Positions 35,440-44,419 are shown, numbered from the stretch's first letter. The stretch: DNA of 64,000 bases from Rickettsiales bacterium (GCA_027485855.1 JAIXQD010000021.1:211947-275946), one strand, 5' to 3'. Notes: generated from the sequence alone by a model not told the origin. Numbers and translations: made by a program.

Positions 35440-35532
35440 GGAGGGGTGGCCGAGTGGTTGAAGGCGCTCGCCTGGAAAGCGGGTAAACGGTGACGAATCG
35501 TTTCGCGAGTTCGAATCTCGTCCCCTCCGCCA
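35440..35532 (+). tRNA. tRNA-Ser (anticodon GGA)
   Basis: A class II tRNA of 93 bases including the encoded CCA. The acceptor stem GGAGGGG pairs with CCCCTCC, followed by discriminator G and CCA. The D arm starts GGCCGAGTGG, the anticodon loop CTGGAAA gives GGA (reads UCC and UCU), there is a long variable arm, and the T arm has GTTCGAATC. It sits at the junction between a regular gene block and the irregular region downstream; tRNA-Ser genes are common integration sites. Confidence 0.97.
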
Positions 35533-35681
35533 TTGACTCAGACAAAGCATATTTTTAGGAAATGCGCTCTCGGCTTCGCGTTATTGCGATACCAATTGAG
35601 TTCCCACAACCGAAAAAAGCATGGCGTTCCAATTCCTAAATACCACCTACATAATATCAATACATTAAGAGAAACTAGCGC

Positions 35682-36515
35682 ATGCAAGTGCAAGAACTAA
35701 AATATGAGATACTATTTGATGAGATACAAAAGATTTCTCTTTCCGGTATTGAGCGTGCGCTAACTTTTGTGAAATTTGCTGAAACTGGCTCCTATGATTT
35801 AGAGAAAGTTAACACCCCACCTCGAATTGAGAGACATAGTTTTTCAAACGATTTCATGCCGCCGATACATGCAGCCGAGTTCCAGAAGTGGAAAGACGAT
35901 TTTGTGGCTTGGAACTTGAACAACGCTGTAAATGAAATTATTGAATCATTCTTCGTGTTTCTTGAAATGTCATATTTCGTTCTTCATGCGAACGGAGACA
36001 GAAGGCGTGTCAACTCCGGTGAAGTTTTGGGCGAAGTCATAAAGAATTGGCAAAACGATGTACGTAATGATTTAAGAACAAAGAACAAGATACACGCATT
36101 GTCTGACAAAGGCCTGCAATTTTCGGATGATGAGAAGAAAATCATCGAGAGCTTCTGGGAGATCAGAAATCTTCTTTCGCACAACCTTGGAGTTGCTGAT
36201 AATAGAAAAAGGCTGGTTGTTGATCAGGGGAAGATAACCCTTAGATGGTATCGTCGGGAAATATTTGCAAAATTAGAATCTGGGAGAGAAATCCAATTAA
36301 CTGGAGACCCGCTGCCTGAAGCGGGAGATATATGCATGCGCACTAAAGTGGGGCAAACCAAGGAGATTGACCTTAACACACATATCTCTTTTACTCTAGA
36401 TGAAGTGCAACAGATTGCATGGACGTTCTGGCTTCTTGTTTATGATGTTTCTGCCAAGATCAAAACAGTTTTGGATCAATCAGGTACAGAGAGTACCCAC
36501 CCTGAAAAACGCTGA
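35682..36515 (+). CDS. HEPN-like hypothetical protein
   Basis: A 277-residue, mostly helical protein. R162-N-L-L-S-H167 fits the Rx4H active-site motif of HEPN ribonuclease domains, in the context IRNLLSHNLGVADNR. HEPN proteins are frequent in toxin-antitoxin, abortive-infection and other defence systems, but many are uncharacterised. The gene uses AGA/AGG and AT-ending codons far more than its neighbours, pointing to recent acquisition, and it lies just after a tRNA gene. No partner antitoxin or nucleotidyltransferase gene is seen beside it. The HEPN assignment rests on the motif and its surroundings only. Confidence 0.65.
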   Translation: MQVQELKYEILFDEIQKISLSGIERALTFVKFAETGSYDLEKVNTPPRIERHSFSNDFMPPIHAAEFQKWKDDFVAWNLNNAVNEIIESFFVFLEMSYFVLHANGDRRRVNSGEVLGEVIKNWQNDVRNDLRTKNKIHALSDKGLQFSDDEKKIIESFWEIRNLLSHNLGVADNRKRLVVDQGKITLRWYRREIFAKLESGREIQLTGDPLPEAGDICMRTKVGQTKEIDLNTHISFTLDEVQQIAWTFWLLVYDVSAKIKTVLDQSGTESTHPEKR

Positions 36516-36649
36516 TATTTGACAAACTCGTCACCCGCTTTGTCATAGGCGAAGGTAAGCGGGCGCGCCTACCCAAAATAACCCGTGCCGATAGACTTGC
36601 TTGCTGCCCCGTTTCAGTGCAAAAGTTGCAGCGCAGTATAAATGTTTGG

Positions 36650-36760
36650 CCATTAATTCTTTATGCTAAAGAGATTAGTTATTGTGAGCTGGCGAACGGC
36701 TCATTAGGATATTGGGCAGCGCTATCGGCGCTCAAAGCTGGGCTTTTTGTTTTACGGCGT
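36650..36760 (+). pseudogene. decayed duplicate of the start of the exporter permease gene
   Basis: This stretch matches the region around the start of the intact permease gene (38055-38255). GAGATT, TTATTGTGA and CTGGC line up, as does GGCAGCGCTATCGGCGCTCA exactly. The copy has an in-frame TAG where the gene has GAG, and a 54-base deletion between two GGATATT repeats (38114-38120 and 38168-38174 in the gene). A second deletion joins GCTGGG to TTTTTGTTTT. It cannot encode a protein. It shows that a segment, including the intervening hydrolase gene, was inserted or duplicated at this point. The rest of the 315-base gap (36516-36649) holds only a CCCGCTT/AAGCGGG hairpin. Confidence 0.85.
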
Positions 36761-36830
36761 CTATGTTAGAGCGGAATCTGACAGAAAACGCAGACGTTTT
36801 AAACTGTGCATGTCTTAGGCGGGCAAAAAT

Positions 36831-37859
36831 ATGATTACAAAAGAAATTGAGTTTACATCCGAAGACGGCCTTGTTTTAAAAGGCACCTTGCATATTCCTA
36901 ATGTAGAGGTATCTGGCGTCGCCGTCATTATTGCAGGCTCGGGGCCCACGGATCGGAATGGCAATAGCACGGCTGGCGGTGATAGTGTTTTTCAACAAAT
37001 CAATCTTTATAAGGACATTGCCGAATTTTGCGCGAACAACGGCATGGCGGTTTTAACCTATGACAAAAGAAGCTGTTCTATATACGCGGCTCAATGGCAG
37101 AAAATACTTGGTGGAGATATAAAAAAGATTTCTAAGTTTTTTTCTTTTAAAAATACGGTCAAGGACGCGCAAAAGGCAATACAAGCCGCGCGTCAAAACC
37201 TGGGCATGCCCGCCACAAAACCTGTCACACTTATCGGACATAGCGAAGGCGGGTTGGTAGCCCTAAAAATTGCAAAAGAACAAAAAATCGACAACCTCGT
37301 ACTATTAGCAACCGCAGGGCGCACCTTAGCCGATGTGTTAAAAGAGCAGATCTTTGAAAATGTTAAGCGTCAAACAAACGATGAATCTATTGCACAGCAA
37401 TTCGTAGACCACACTACTGACGCTATGGATGCTTTTCGTTCTGGAAAGCCGCTGCCCTCAACCTTGCCACCAGGCTTAATTCCTTTATTCAATGATACAA
37501 CAAGACAGTTTTTTAAAGAAATACTGGATATTGACCCGGTGCAGCTTGCAAGAAAAATCAACTCCAAAACTATAATCTTTAACGGCACAAACGATATGCA
37601 GGTGCATCATCAAAAAGATGCTGAGCTGCTGTTTAATGCCTTTAAGAGCAGAGGCGCTGCCGCTGACCAGCAACAGCTAATTAAAATTGATCAGGCAAGT
37701 CACTGCTTCAAAAAAGCAGATGACCCCAATGATTTACAAAAGGCTTTCGGGGGGCCTGTCGCCCCTGAATTATTGCACGAGCTGAAAACCTTTCTCGGTG
37801 CAAAAAAAGCGCCTTCCATTCAGCCCCGCAAGAAACCTAGCCCAAAGCCAGAGCCCTGA
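36831..37859 (+). CDS. alpha/beta hydrolase
   Basis: A 342-residue hydrolase of the BAAT/Acyl-CoA thioester hydrolase-like or dienelactone hydrolase-like group. IIAGSGPTDRNGNS is the oxyanion loop, IGHSEGG the nucleophile elbow, an Asp lies near GTNDMQVHH and the His in DQASHCF. No signal peptide is seen. A Lys/Pro-rich tail ends the protein. It lies between the decayed exporter fragment and the intact exporter gene, so it probably arrived with the rearrangement. Substrate is unknown. Confidence 0.85.
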   Translation: MITKEIEFTSEDGLVLKGTLHIPNVEVSGVAVIIAGSGPTDRNGNSTAGGDSVFQQINLYKDIAEFCANNGMAVLTYDKRSCSIYAAQWQKILGGDIKKISKFFSFKNTVKDAQKAIQAARQNLGMPATKPVTLIGHSEGGLVALKIAKEQKIDNLVLLATAGRTLADVLKEQIFENVKRQTNDESIAQQFVDHTTDAMDAFRSGKPLPSTLPPGLIPLFNDTTRQFFKEILDIDPVQLARKINSKTIIFNGTNDMQVHHQKDAELLFNAFKSRGAAADQQQLIKIDQASHCFKKADDPNDLQKAFGGPVAPELLHELKTFLGAKKAPSIQPRKKPSPKPEP

Positions 37860-38035
37860 GGTTAGCACAACATCAAGAACAACCTGCATAACCATAAATT
37901 GCTGAGCTTTTCTCATTACTTGCACTTACTGATGCGTTACTGCGGCGCATTTACCTCATAGACACTTGCCCCATATTTTCAGCAAAAACTCGTGGACAGA
38001 GTGTCTGAGTTTGCGCGATATTGACCGGTGTTACG

Positions 38036-38060
38036 ATGGTGGTGTCGTCACAGCCACCAT
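38036..38060 (+). promoter_or_regulatory. hairpin in leader of exporter operon
   Basis: ATGGTGG and CCACCAT form a perfect 7-bp stem with an 11-base loop, 30 bases before the exporter permease start. It is absent from the decayed copy at 36650. It may affect mRNA stability or translation; no clear T-run follows, so it is not a typical terminator. Confidence 0.4.
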
Positions 38061-38090
38061 AAATTTCTATAGCGAACGAGATTGTTTATT

Positions 38091-38888
38091 GTGAACTGGC
38101 AAATTGCTCATGAGGATATTCAACAAAGCCTAAGCGAGTGGCGCATCTGGTGCGCACTGGCATGGTTGGATATTCGGCAGCGCTATCGGCGCTCAAAGCT
38201 GGGGCCGTTTTGGCTGGTGATTAGCACAGCCGTGACCGTGTGCGGCATTGGTTTTTTGTTTTCGGGCTTCTTTAACCAAAGCGGTTGGGTTTATATTCCC
38301 TATCTGGCTTTGGGTGTTATTTTTTGGGGCTTTATCAGCAATATGCTGGTAGAAGGTGCGCAAACATTGGTGCAAGCGCAAGCAAAGTTGCTGAACAGCC
38401 CTGGCGCCTACACCAGCTATTTTTTGCGGCATTTGGCGCGGCAAATTATTGTGCTGGGCCACAATGCCATTATTGTGGTGATTGTTGTGCTGGTTTATGC
38501 AAACACCCATGATGATTTTAGCGCCGCAAACTTATTTTGGTTTATCCCTGGCTTTATTATGGCGGCCATAACATTATTATTATGGTCTGTGCCGCTTGGG
38601 TTTTTGTGTTTGCGCTTTCGTGATTTTCAGCAAATATTGCAAAATATCATGCAGCTGGCGTTTTTTATGTCACCCATTATGTGGAAGAAATCGCTGCTGA
38701 CCGAGCATTCATGGGTTTATGAGCTTAACCCATTTTCGCATTTGCTGGCTTTGCTGCGCTACCCGCTTTTAGGTGCCGCGCCTGAAATCACCAGCTGGTT
38801 ATGGGTTTTAGCGTTGCTGCTTTTGGGCGCGCTGGTCAGTTTGGCCACATTAGCGCATGGCCGCATGCGCGCCATCTATTGGCTTTAG
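38091..38888 (+). CDS. polysaccharide ABC-2 exporter, permease subunit (Wzm/KpsM)
   Basis: A 265-residue inner-membrane protein with six membrane segments. RQRYRRSKLGPFW near the N-terminus is typical of the Wzm/KpsM family that exports O-antigen or capsule chains. The GTG at 38091 is preferred over a TTG at 38082 because only the GTG is kept in the decayed copy at 36650. The ATPase gene follows after 5 bases. The export substrate is the polysaccharide made by genes up to 61402, by context. Confidence 0.92.
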   Translation: MNWQIAHEDIQQSLSEWRIWCALAWLDIRQRYRRSKLGPFWLVISTAVTVCGIGFLFSGFFNQSGWVYIPYLALGVIFWGFISNMLVEGAQTLVQAQAKLLNSPGAYTSYFLRHLARQIIVLGHNAIIVVIVVLVYANTHDDFSAANLFWFIPGFIMAAITLLLWSVPLGFLCLRFRDFQQILQNIMQLAFFMSPIMWKKSLLTEHSWVYELNPFSHLLALLRYPLLGAAPEITSWLWVLALLLLGALVSLATLAHGRMRAIYWL

Positions 38889-38893
38889 CAAAG

Positions 38894-39655
38894 ATGCAAA
38901 ACTGCTTTATCAAACTCAACGATGCTTCGGTGGCCTTTCCGCTCCTGAGTGAGCAGGCGCGCTCTTTACGACAAAGCCTGCTCAATTGGCGCATGGGCGC
39001 CAAAGCCGAGCGCCATGGCGCCAATGCCATTGTGGCTCTTGATGGGCTTAATTTAGAGCTTAATGGCGGCGAGCGCGTGGGCCTTATTGGCGCCAATGGC
39101 GCCGGTAAAACCACCTTGCTGCGGCTATTGGCGGGCATTTACCCACCCACCAGCGGCACATGTGTGACACAAGGTCGTTTGCTGGCCTTGCTTGAAAGCA
39201 GCATGGGCATGGACCCCGAAGCCACCGGCTATGAAAATATCACCATTCGCGGCCTGATGTTGCGCACACCCCCAGCCATTATGGCCGAAAAGATTGCCGA
39301 TATTGCCGAATTTAGCGAGCTTGGGCCATTTTTGCATATGCCCTTGCGCACTTACTCAAGTGGCATGGGCATGCGGCTGGCTATGGGTATTGCTACAGCC
39401 TTCACCCCTGAAATACTAATTATGGATGAGTGGCTTTTAACGGGCGATGCCGCTTTTATACAAAAAGCCCAAAAACGGGTTGAGACCTTCCTCGACAGAA
39501 CGCGCCTTGCCATTATTGCCACACATAATATTGAGCTGATGCGCAAATGGTGCACACGCAGCCTTGTGCTTGAACAAGGACGAATTGTGTTTGATGGCAC
39601 GCCCGACGATGCGCAGAGCTTCTACCTGAACCGGCTCGCGCAAAAGATTGCCTAA
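38894..39655 (+). CDS. polysaccharide ABC exporter, ATPase subunit (Wzt/KpsT)
   Basis: A 253-residue ABC ATPase. Walker A is GANGAGKTT, the signature is YSSGMGMRLA (the degenerate form typical of Wzt/KpsT), Walker B is ILIMDEW and the switch His lies in IIATHN. It lacks the C-terminal carbohydrate-binding domain of Wzt proteins that read a chain-terminating cap, so it is closer to KpsT or short Wzt forms. The start at 38894 is 5 bases after the permease stop. Confidence 0.92.
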   Translation: MQNCFIKLNDASVAFPLLSEQARSLRQSLLNWRMGAKAERHGANAIVALDGLNLELNGGERVGLIGANGAGKTTLLRLLAGIYPPTSGTCVTQGRLLALLESSMGMDPEATGYENITIRGLMLRTPPAIMAEKIADIAEFSELGPFLHMPLRTYSSGMGMRLAMGIATAFTPEILIMDEWLLTGDAAFIQKAQKRVETFLDRTRLAIIATHNIELMRKWCTRSLVLEQGRIVFDGTPDDAQSFYLNRLAQKIA

Positions 39656-39807
39656 CTCGGGCGCGGCTTTACAAATTTTTAACCGGTTTCAGACCAGCAT
39701 AATCTATTCGATTTTCCACTTGGCTTTTCTACGCCAAAACGTAGCAAGACCTTGTTTTTGCTTGATTCTACGCCATAAAAATACTAAAAAATCCAACCGG
39801 AGAGAAA

Positions 39808-41472
39808 ATGTCAAAACCACCCGTTGCCATAACCACTGCGCCCGAGCAAGCGCCGCACGCCTCCAACGATTTTATTGCCCAGCAGACAGCGGCCGTAACG
39901 CCCCCAGAAAATGAGCTAGAGACACGCCTCACCACCAAAATTGATTTATACGCGGCACAGATGGAAAATAGCCGCCTTAAAATTGAAAATGCCAAACTGA
40001 TTGGTTTTGAATTTGAGGCCACCCAGCTGCGCTCACAGCTGGCCGAGCGTGACTATCAAATTAAGCTGCTCACACAAACGCAGCAAAATCTTGACGCACA
40101 AAACAAAGCCACCGAAGAAAAACTGAGTGCGCAAGAAAAACGCCTCAAAGAATTAACCGCCAACAATCAGGACCTCGCTATTGCACTTGAAGGGGCAAAA
40201 ACACAAGCCGAAGCGCTTGAGAAAAACCTGCAACAAGCCGACCTGCAAGTGCGCGATCTTGACTGGCGCTTGCAAAATACCCGCACGGAGGCCGTAAGCG
40301 CAACCGCCCGCGCCGAAGAATATCAGCAACAACTCAGCCAAATAGAACAGCGCTGGCACGAGGCACAAGCACAAGCCGATTTACAAGCAGCGGCAGCTAT
40401 TAAAGCACAAACCGAGCTCTCAGCCGCGCTTGAAAATTTAGAGTCTACGCATGCACAAATACGCGACCTTGACTGGCGCTTGCAAAATACCCGCACAGAC
40501 GCCGCAACTGCAACCGCCCGCGCTGAAGAATATCAGCAACAACTCGGCCAAATAGAACAGCGCTGGCAGGCGGCACAAGCACAAGCCGATTTACAGGCCG
40601 CCACAGCCACCAAAGCGCAAACCGAGTACGCGGCCTTAACGCAAAGCCTCGAGCAAGCGCACCAAAATATCTATGAACTAGAATGGCGTTTACAAAATGC
40701 CCGCACGGAGGTGGCCGAGCTAAATGTGCGCCTCGCCGAGCGTAAAGCCCAACAATTGCGCGATAAATCTGTGACCGATGGCTTAACCGATTTGCAGCAA
40801 AGCCTGGCCAATAACGAGCTTGTTGTTGGTGACGTTGCGCAAAATCTATCAAGCGCGCTTAACTTTATACAACAGCACGCAACCGACCAAAGCGCGCATA
40901 TCGCCGAGCAGAAAAAACTGCGCGCCCAAATACAAGAAATTTTGTGGCAAAATAATGCCAGCCACATTGAACAAAATTGGCTTGAACATCGCTTGCATTA
41001 TTGGCAAGAGCAGCACGACAAAATGCAGCAGCATATCGACCGCTTAATGGATGAGCTGGCCAAGCGCCCTGCCACCAACGAGAAAGACAATTTACTACAG
41101 CAATTAAGGCATCAAGGCCTGACCTTACAAGCGGCCTTGGCCGAAAATGAATGCTTAAGTAACAATATTTATAATTTGCGTCAGCAACAAGATGAGCTGC
41201 AGCGGCTTCATCAGCAGCTCTTAGCACAACAAACCGAAGAGAGCCTTGAGCAACGTCACCTTGGGCTTAAATCCTTAGCGCTTGAAGCCGAAAATGATAT
41301 TTTGCGCAACCGCTTACACATCACCCAAACATCGGCGACCTTTACATCCATGCCCGCTTATGCGCACACACACCTGAGCAAATGGCAGCGGCTAAAATTA
41401 TGGGCCGACACAGTGCCCGCCATTCGGGTGTGGGCCAAACCGCTCTATCGCGCCATACGCAAACGCACATGA
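39808..41472 (+). CDS. long coiled-coil protein of polysaccharide operon
   Basis: A 554-residue protein with no signal peptide or catalytic motif. Residues ~30-480 are continuous coiled coil rich in Gln, Ala and Glu, including a 70-residue unit (DWRLQNTRT ... QWRLQN-like) repeated from residue 152. The last 40 residues are basic and amphipathic (KWQRLKLWADTVPAIRVWAK), suggesting membrane contact. GGAGAG lies 5 bases before the ATG. Its stop overlaps the next glycosyltransferase start (ATGA), so it belongs to the polysaccharide operon. By analogy to WbdD, a coiled-coil ruler of chain length, it might control chain length, but that is speculation. Confidence 0.8.
   Translation: MSKPPVAITTAPEQAPHASNDFIAQQTAAVTPPENELETRLTTKIDLYAAQMENSRLKIENAKLIGFEFEATQLRSQLAERDYQIKLLTQTQQNLDAQNKATEEKLSAQEKRLKELTANNQDLAIALEGAKTQAEALEKNLQQADLQVRDLDWRLQNTRTEAVSATARAEEYQQQLSQIEQRWHEAQAQADLQAAAAIKAQTELSAALENLESTHAQIRDLDWRLQNTRTDAATATARAEEYQQQLGQIEQRWQAAQAQADLQAATATKAQTEYAALTQSLEQAHQNIYELEWRLQNARTEVAELNVRLAERKAQQLRDKSVTDGLTDLQQSLANNELVVGDVAQNLSSALNFIQQHATDQSAHIAEQKKLRAQIQEILWQNNASHIEQNWLEHRLHYWQEQHDKMQQHIDRLMDELAKRPATNEKDNLLQQLRHQGLTLQAALAENECLSNNIYNLRQQQDELQRLHQQLLAQQTEESLEQRHLGLKSLALEAENDILRNRLHITQTSATFTSMPAYAHTHLSKWQRLKLWADTVPAIRVWAKPLYRAIRKRT
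40261..40740 (+). repeat. 210-bp in-frame repeat (70 residues)
   Basis: DWRLQN, DWRLQN and EWRLQN begin at 40261, 40471 and 40681, exactly 210 bases apart. The first two units are nearly identical in DNA and protein; the third is partial. Seventy residues equal ten heptads, so the coiled-coil register is preserved when units are added or lost. Confidence 0.9.
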
Positions 41473-43553
41473 CCTTAAAAATAACCCCCGACCTTGATGA
41501 ACGGTTGAATAATAATATCAGCCTGTCGGCCTATGCAACCGACAACACCCATCAATATCTGGCTGATGGCGCTTGGCGCTTAGAGGGTGCCAATATTGGC
41601 AAAGATGGCGAGCATCTCACCATTTCTTTTTTGTCGCTTAATCGCGCCAACCTGTCTTTGCGCCTGCTTGATTCTATTGCCACACATTTGCCGCGTTTTA
41701 AGGGGCAAATTCTGGTGGCTGATAATGGCTCTGACCCTGAAGAGCTGGCAAAAATTGAGCAGCGCCTTGCTGAAATGCCGCACAAAAGCCGCATTGTTTG
41801 CTTTGGCGAAAATCTTGGTGTGGGTGGTGGGCGCAATCGCAGCATGGAGCATGTGCAAACTGAGTGGGTGATGTTTTTAGATAATGATATCTATTTCACT
41901 CATAATTTTTTAGGTACACTCCAGCGCGAAATAAGCCAACATGGCGCACATTTTATAAGTCTGCCGCTGCTTGACCCAGATCATCAAACGCTTTTTGCGC
42001 AAGGCGGCCATTTATTTTTATCGCAGCATAATGGCGAATGGCATATTGGCGCGGGCTCGGTGGTGAAGCAACGCGCCGATGCCCCGGCACCCGCCATGCT
42101 ATGCACGTTTTTATTTGGTGGCGCGGCATGCATTAAACGCGATAGCTTTAACATGCTGGGCGGCTTTCATCCTGAAATGTTCATTGGTTTTGAAGATATC
42201 GAATTTTCTATCCGCATTTTTCGGGCCGGCATGAAGGTGGCATCCTCAGGGCAAGTCGGCTTAGTGCATGACCACCCCAAACCAGAGGGCGATGCGCAAA
42301 TTCAATATGAGCAAAAGCGCTTCTCACGGCAGCATTTATTTCATTCGGCGCAAGTTATGCTGCGCGAGCATGGTTTTCATGTGTGGTCGGCCGGGGTTGA
42401 AAAATGGCTGGCCGAAAGACGCCGCGAGCTGAACCTTGGCGATAACGCCGAACACAACAACGACCTCGACCAAACAACAACGGCGACGGATAACGGCAAG
42501 CCCAGCCAAAATAGCAACCGGCCTAAAATTGCCTTAGTCACCGATGCTGAGGGTTGGGCTTTTGATAATATTGCCCTGCAATTGCAAAAACATCTATCAG
42601 ACCAATTCGAGTTTCGTATTATACCGGCCAATATTGTTGATAATCTCAATCGTATTTTGATTATGACCGACGATTGTCATATTTTACATTTTTTCTGGCG
42701 CGAGCATGTGGCGCAAATATACAATGACTACTGGCAAAATGCGGCCAGCAATCTTGGGCTTAGCTTTGCCGAATTTGAACGCCGTTATATTTTTGGCCGC
42801 GTGATTTCTTCAGCCATATACGACCATCTATTCTTGACCACCGATGAAATGAACAGCAGAGCCACCTATTTTAATCGGCTGCTTAAAGGCTATTATGTGG
42901 CCTCTAACAAGCTGCGCGATATATACCAGAACTCGCCCTACCCCGCGCCCCTGGCTGTGTTAGAAGATGGCGTTGACCTTGGCTTATTTAAGCCCAAAAA
43001 CCTTGAGCGGCTACAGCACACCACGCGACGACCTGTGGTTATTGGCTGGGCCGGCAATAGTCTTTGGGGCGGTGGCCAAGAAGATTTTAAAGGCCTGCAC
43101 ACAATTTTATTGCCCGCCATAGAGCGCCTGCGCGAGCGTGGCTATAGCATTGAAACAAAATTTGCCGACCGCGCTAAAGGCAAAATTCCGCATCATTTGA
43201 TGCCCGATTATTATGCGCAAATTGATATTTTTGTTTGTGCCTCTAAAATTGAAGGCACGCCCAACCCAGTGCTAGAGGCCATGGCCTGCGGCGTGCCGAT
43301 TGTCACCACCGATGTTGGTATTGTGCCGCAAGCCTTTGGCGAAAAACAAAAGCATTTTATTTTGCCAGAACGCAGCATTGAGGCCATGACCGAGACGCTG
43401 GCACGCCTGATTGATGCGCCGCATGAGCTCAGCGCACTTTCGGCAGAAAGCTTGCAGCAAATTCAAACATGGGATTGGGCACAACAAACACAGAAATTTG
43501 CCCGCTATTTTAATCAGCTGCTGGGTCGTGCCGAGCAACACGAAGCCGCTTAG
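41469..43553 (+). CDS. two-domain glycosyltransferase (GT2 + GT4)
   Basis: A 694-residue protein with two glycosyltransferase domains. Residues ~45-330 are GT2/GT-A: ISFLSLNRANLS, VADNGSD, and the DxD-type FLDNDIYF. Residues ~360-690 are GT-B family 4-like, with CASKIEGTPNPVLEAMACG as the nucleotide-sugar motif. A charged Asn/Asp/Thr-rich linker separates them. Such fusions usually add alternate sugars of one repeat. The ATG at 41469 overlaps the coiled-coil gene stop. The 3' end overlaps the convergent sulfotransferase gene by 4 bases. Confidence 0.9.
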   Translation: MTLKITPDLDERLNNNISLSAYATDNTHQYLADGAWRLEGANIGKDGEHLTISFLSLNRANLSLRLLDSIATHLPRFKGQILVADNGSDPEELAKIEQRLAEMPHKSRIVCFGENLGVGGGRNRSMEHVQTEWVMFLDNDIYFTHNFLGTLQREISQHGAHFISLPLLDPDHQTLFAQGGHLFLSQHNGEWHIGAGSVVKQRADAPAPAMLCTFLFGGAACIKRDSFNMLGGFHPEMFIGFEDIEFSIRIFRAGMKVASSGQVGLVHDHPKPEGDAQIQYEQKRFSRQHLFHSAQVMLREHGFHVWSAGVEKWLAERRRELNLGDNAEHNNDLDQTTTATDNGKPSQNSNRPKIALVTDAEGWAFDNIALQLQKHLSDQFEFRIIPANIVDNLNRILIMTDDCHILHFFWREHVAQIYNDYWQNAASNLGLSFAEFERRYIFGRVISSAIYDHLFLTTDEMNSRATYFNRLLKGYYVASNKLRDIYQNSPYPAPLAVLEDGVDLGLFKPKNLERLQHTTRRPVVIGWAGNSLWGGGQEDFKGLHTILLPAIERLRERGYSIETKFADRAKGKIPHHLMPDYYAQIDIFVCASKIEGTPNPVLEAMACGVPIVTTDVGIVPQAFGEKQKHFILPERSIEAMTETLARLIDAPHELSALSAESLQQIQTWDWAQQTQKFARYFNQLLGRAEQHEAA

Positions 43554-44419
43554 GTTTTTGCTTTTTTCTTGGCGGCTGGTTTGGCGGCGCCGATAGCGAT
43601 AAAATCGGCCAGAAACTTTTTTCTGAATTGTTCATTGAGCGGGCTGTGCTGTGATTTAATTTTTAACAGCTCGGGCACTATCAGTGCCGAGCCACCGCGC
43701 TGTGCATATTGATGAATTTGCATCACCGCCAATTGTGGATCGGCCTTAATATTTTCATATTGCAGCATGAGGGGCTTAATACCAAACATGGTATAAAAAC
43801 GCCTAATCGCCGCGTCTTCGTTGGTAATTCTGTTCAGCTGATGGGCGATATCATCAAAATTATATGTAGGCTCGGCTTTGCTGGTGTGCAGCGAGTTCCA
43901 CGCATCGGTCTTGTGCGCAATAGATAAAGAAATTGCTTGGCCCAGCAGGTCGGCGCGGGTCATATGCACATAACGCACGCGCCGCATGGCGGCGGCACCC
44001 GAATGATGGAACAAGCGCATTAAGCCATAAAGTGACGTTTTGGCGACAAAAAAACCATCGGCTGCACAAAACTTTTTTTGTAATGCGCCGAGCATGTTTA
44101 AATAATTTGGCGCCTTAATTTCGGGCAAAAATTTATCGATAGCCCAATTATCGAGATACTCCCCGGGTATACCATAAGCGCTGGTTGATTTAAGCAAATC
44201 GACCATCCACCAACTACCCACGCGGGGCGTAATAGTAATAATCAGCATTTTATCATGCTCGAGTGGCACGCCGCCCTTCTCGGCCGCATAGGGCTCAAAC
44301 TTTTTAATGTTGGTCAATATGCTTTGCGCGTCATGTCTCTCTGCCGAAAGCAGGCCCAAGCGCTCGTAATAGCGCAGCAACTTCGGCACGGGATGCTTTG
44401 CGGCGGGCTTACGGGTCAT
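43550..44419 (-). CDS. Stf0-like sulfotransferase
   Basis: A 289-residue enzyme. ITPRVGSWWMVDLL is the 5'-phosphosulfate loop (PAPS binding), and MTRADLLGQAISLSIAHKT matches the Stf0 segment around the 3'-phosphate site. Stf0-family enzymes transfer sulfate from PAPS to sugars (trehalose in mycobacteria). In this locus the target is probably a sugar of the surface polysaccharide. The ATG at 44419 overlaps the galE stop (ATGA); a 30-residue upstream extension lies inside galE and is rejected. A Lys/Ala-rich tail ends it. Confidence 0.8.
   Translation of the reverse strand: MTRKPAAKHPVPKLLRYYERLGLLSAERHDAQSILTNIKKFEPYAAEKGGVPLEHDKMLIITITPRVGSWWMVDLLKSTSAYGIPGEYLDNWAIDKFLPEIKAPNYLNMLGALQKKFCAADGFFVAKTSLYGLMRLFHHSGAAAMRRVRYVHMTRADLLGQAISLSIAHKTDAWNSLHTSKAEPTYNFDDIAHQLNRITNEDAAIRRFYTMFGIKPLMLQYENIKADPQLAVMQIHQYAQRGGSALIVPELLKIKSQHSPLNEQFRKKFLADFIAIGAAKPAAKKKAKT

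Noticed and set aside
36516..36649. CCCGCTT/AAGCGGG hairpin as a terminator of the HEPN-like gene
   Set aside because: The stem is perfect but the loop is long and no T-run follows.
35533..38081. A classic integrated element with an attachment-site repeat of the tRNA 3' end
   Set aside because: No copy of the tRNA 3' end was found downstream and no integrase gene is present, so ordinary tRNA-targeted integration is not shown.
40261..40740. A CRISPR-like or transposon-related repeat
   Set aside because: The period is a multiple of three, in frame, and encodes heptads of a coiled coil.
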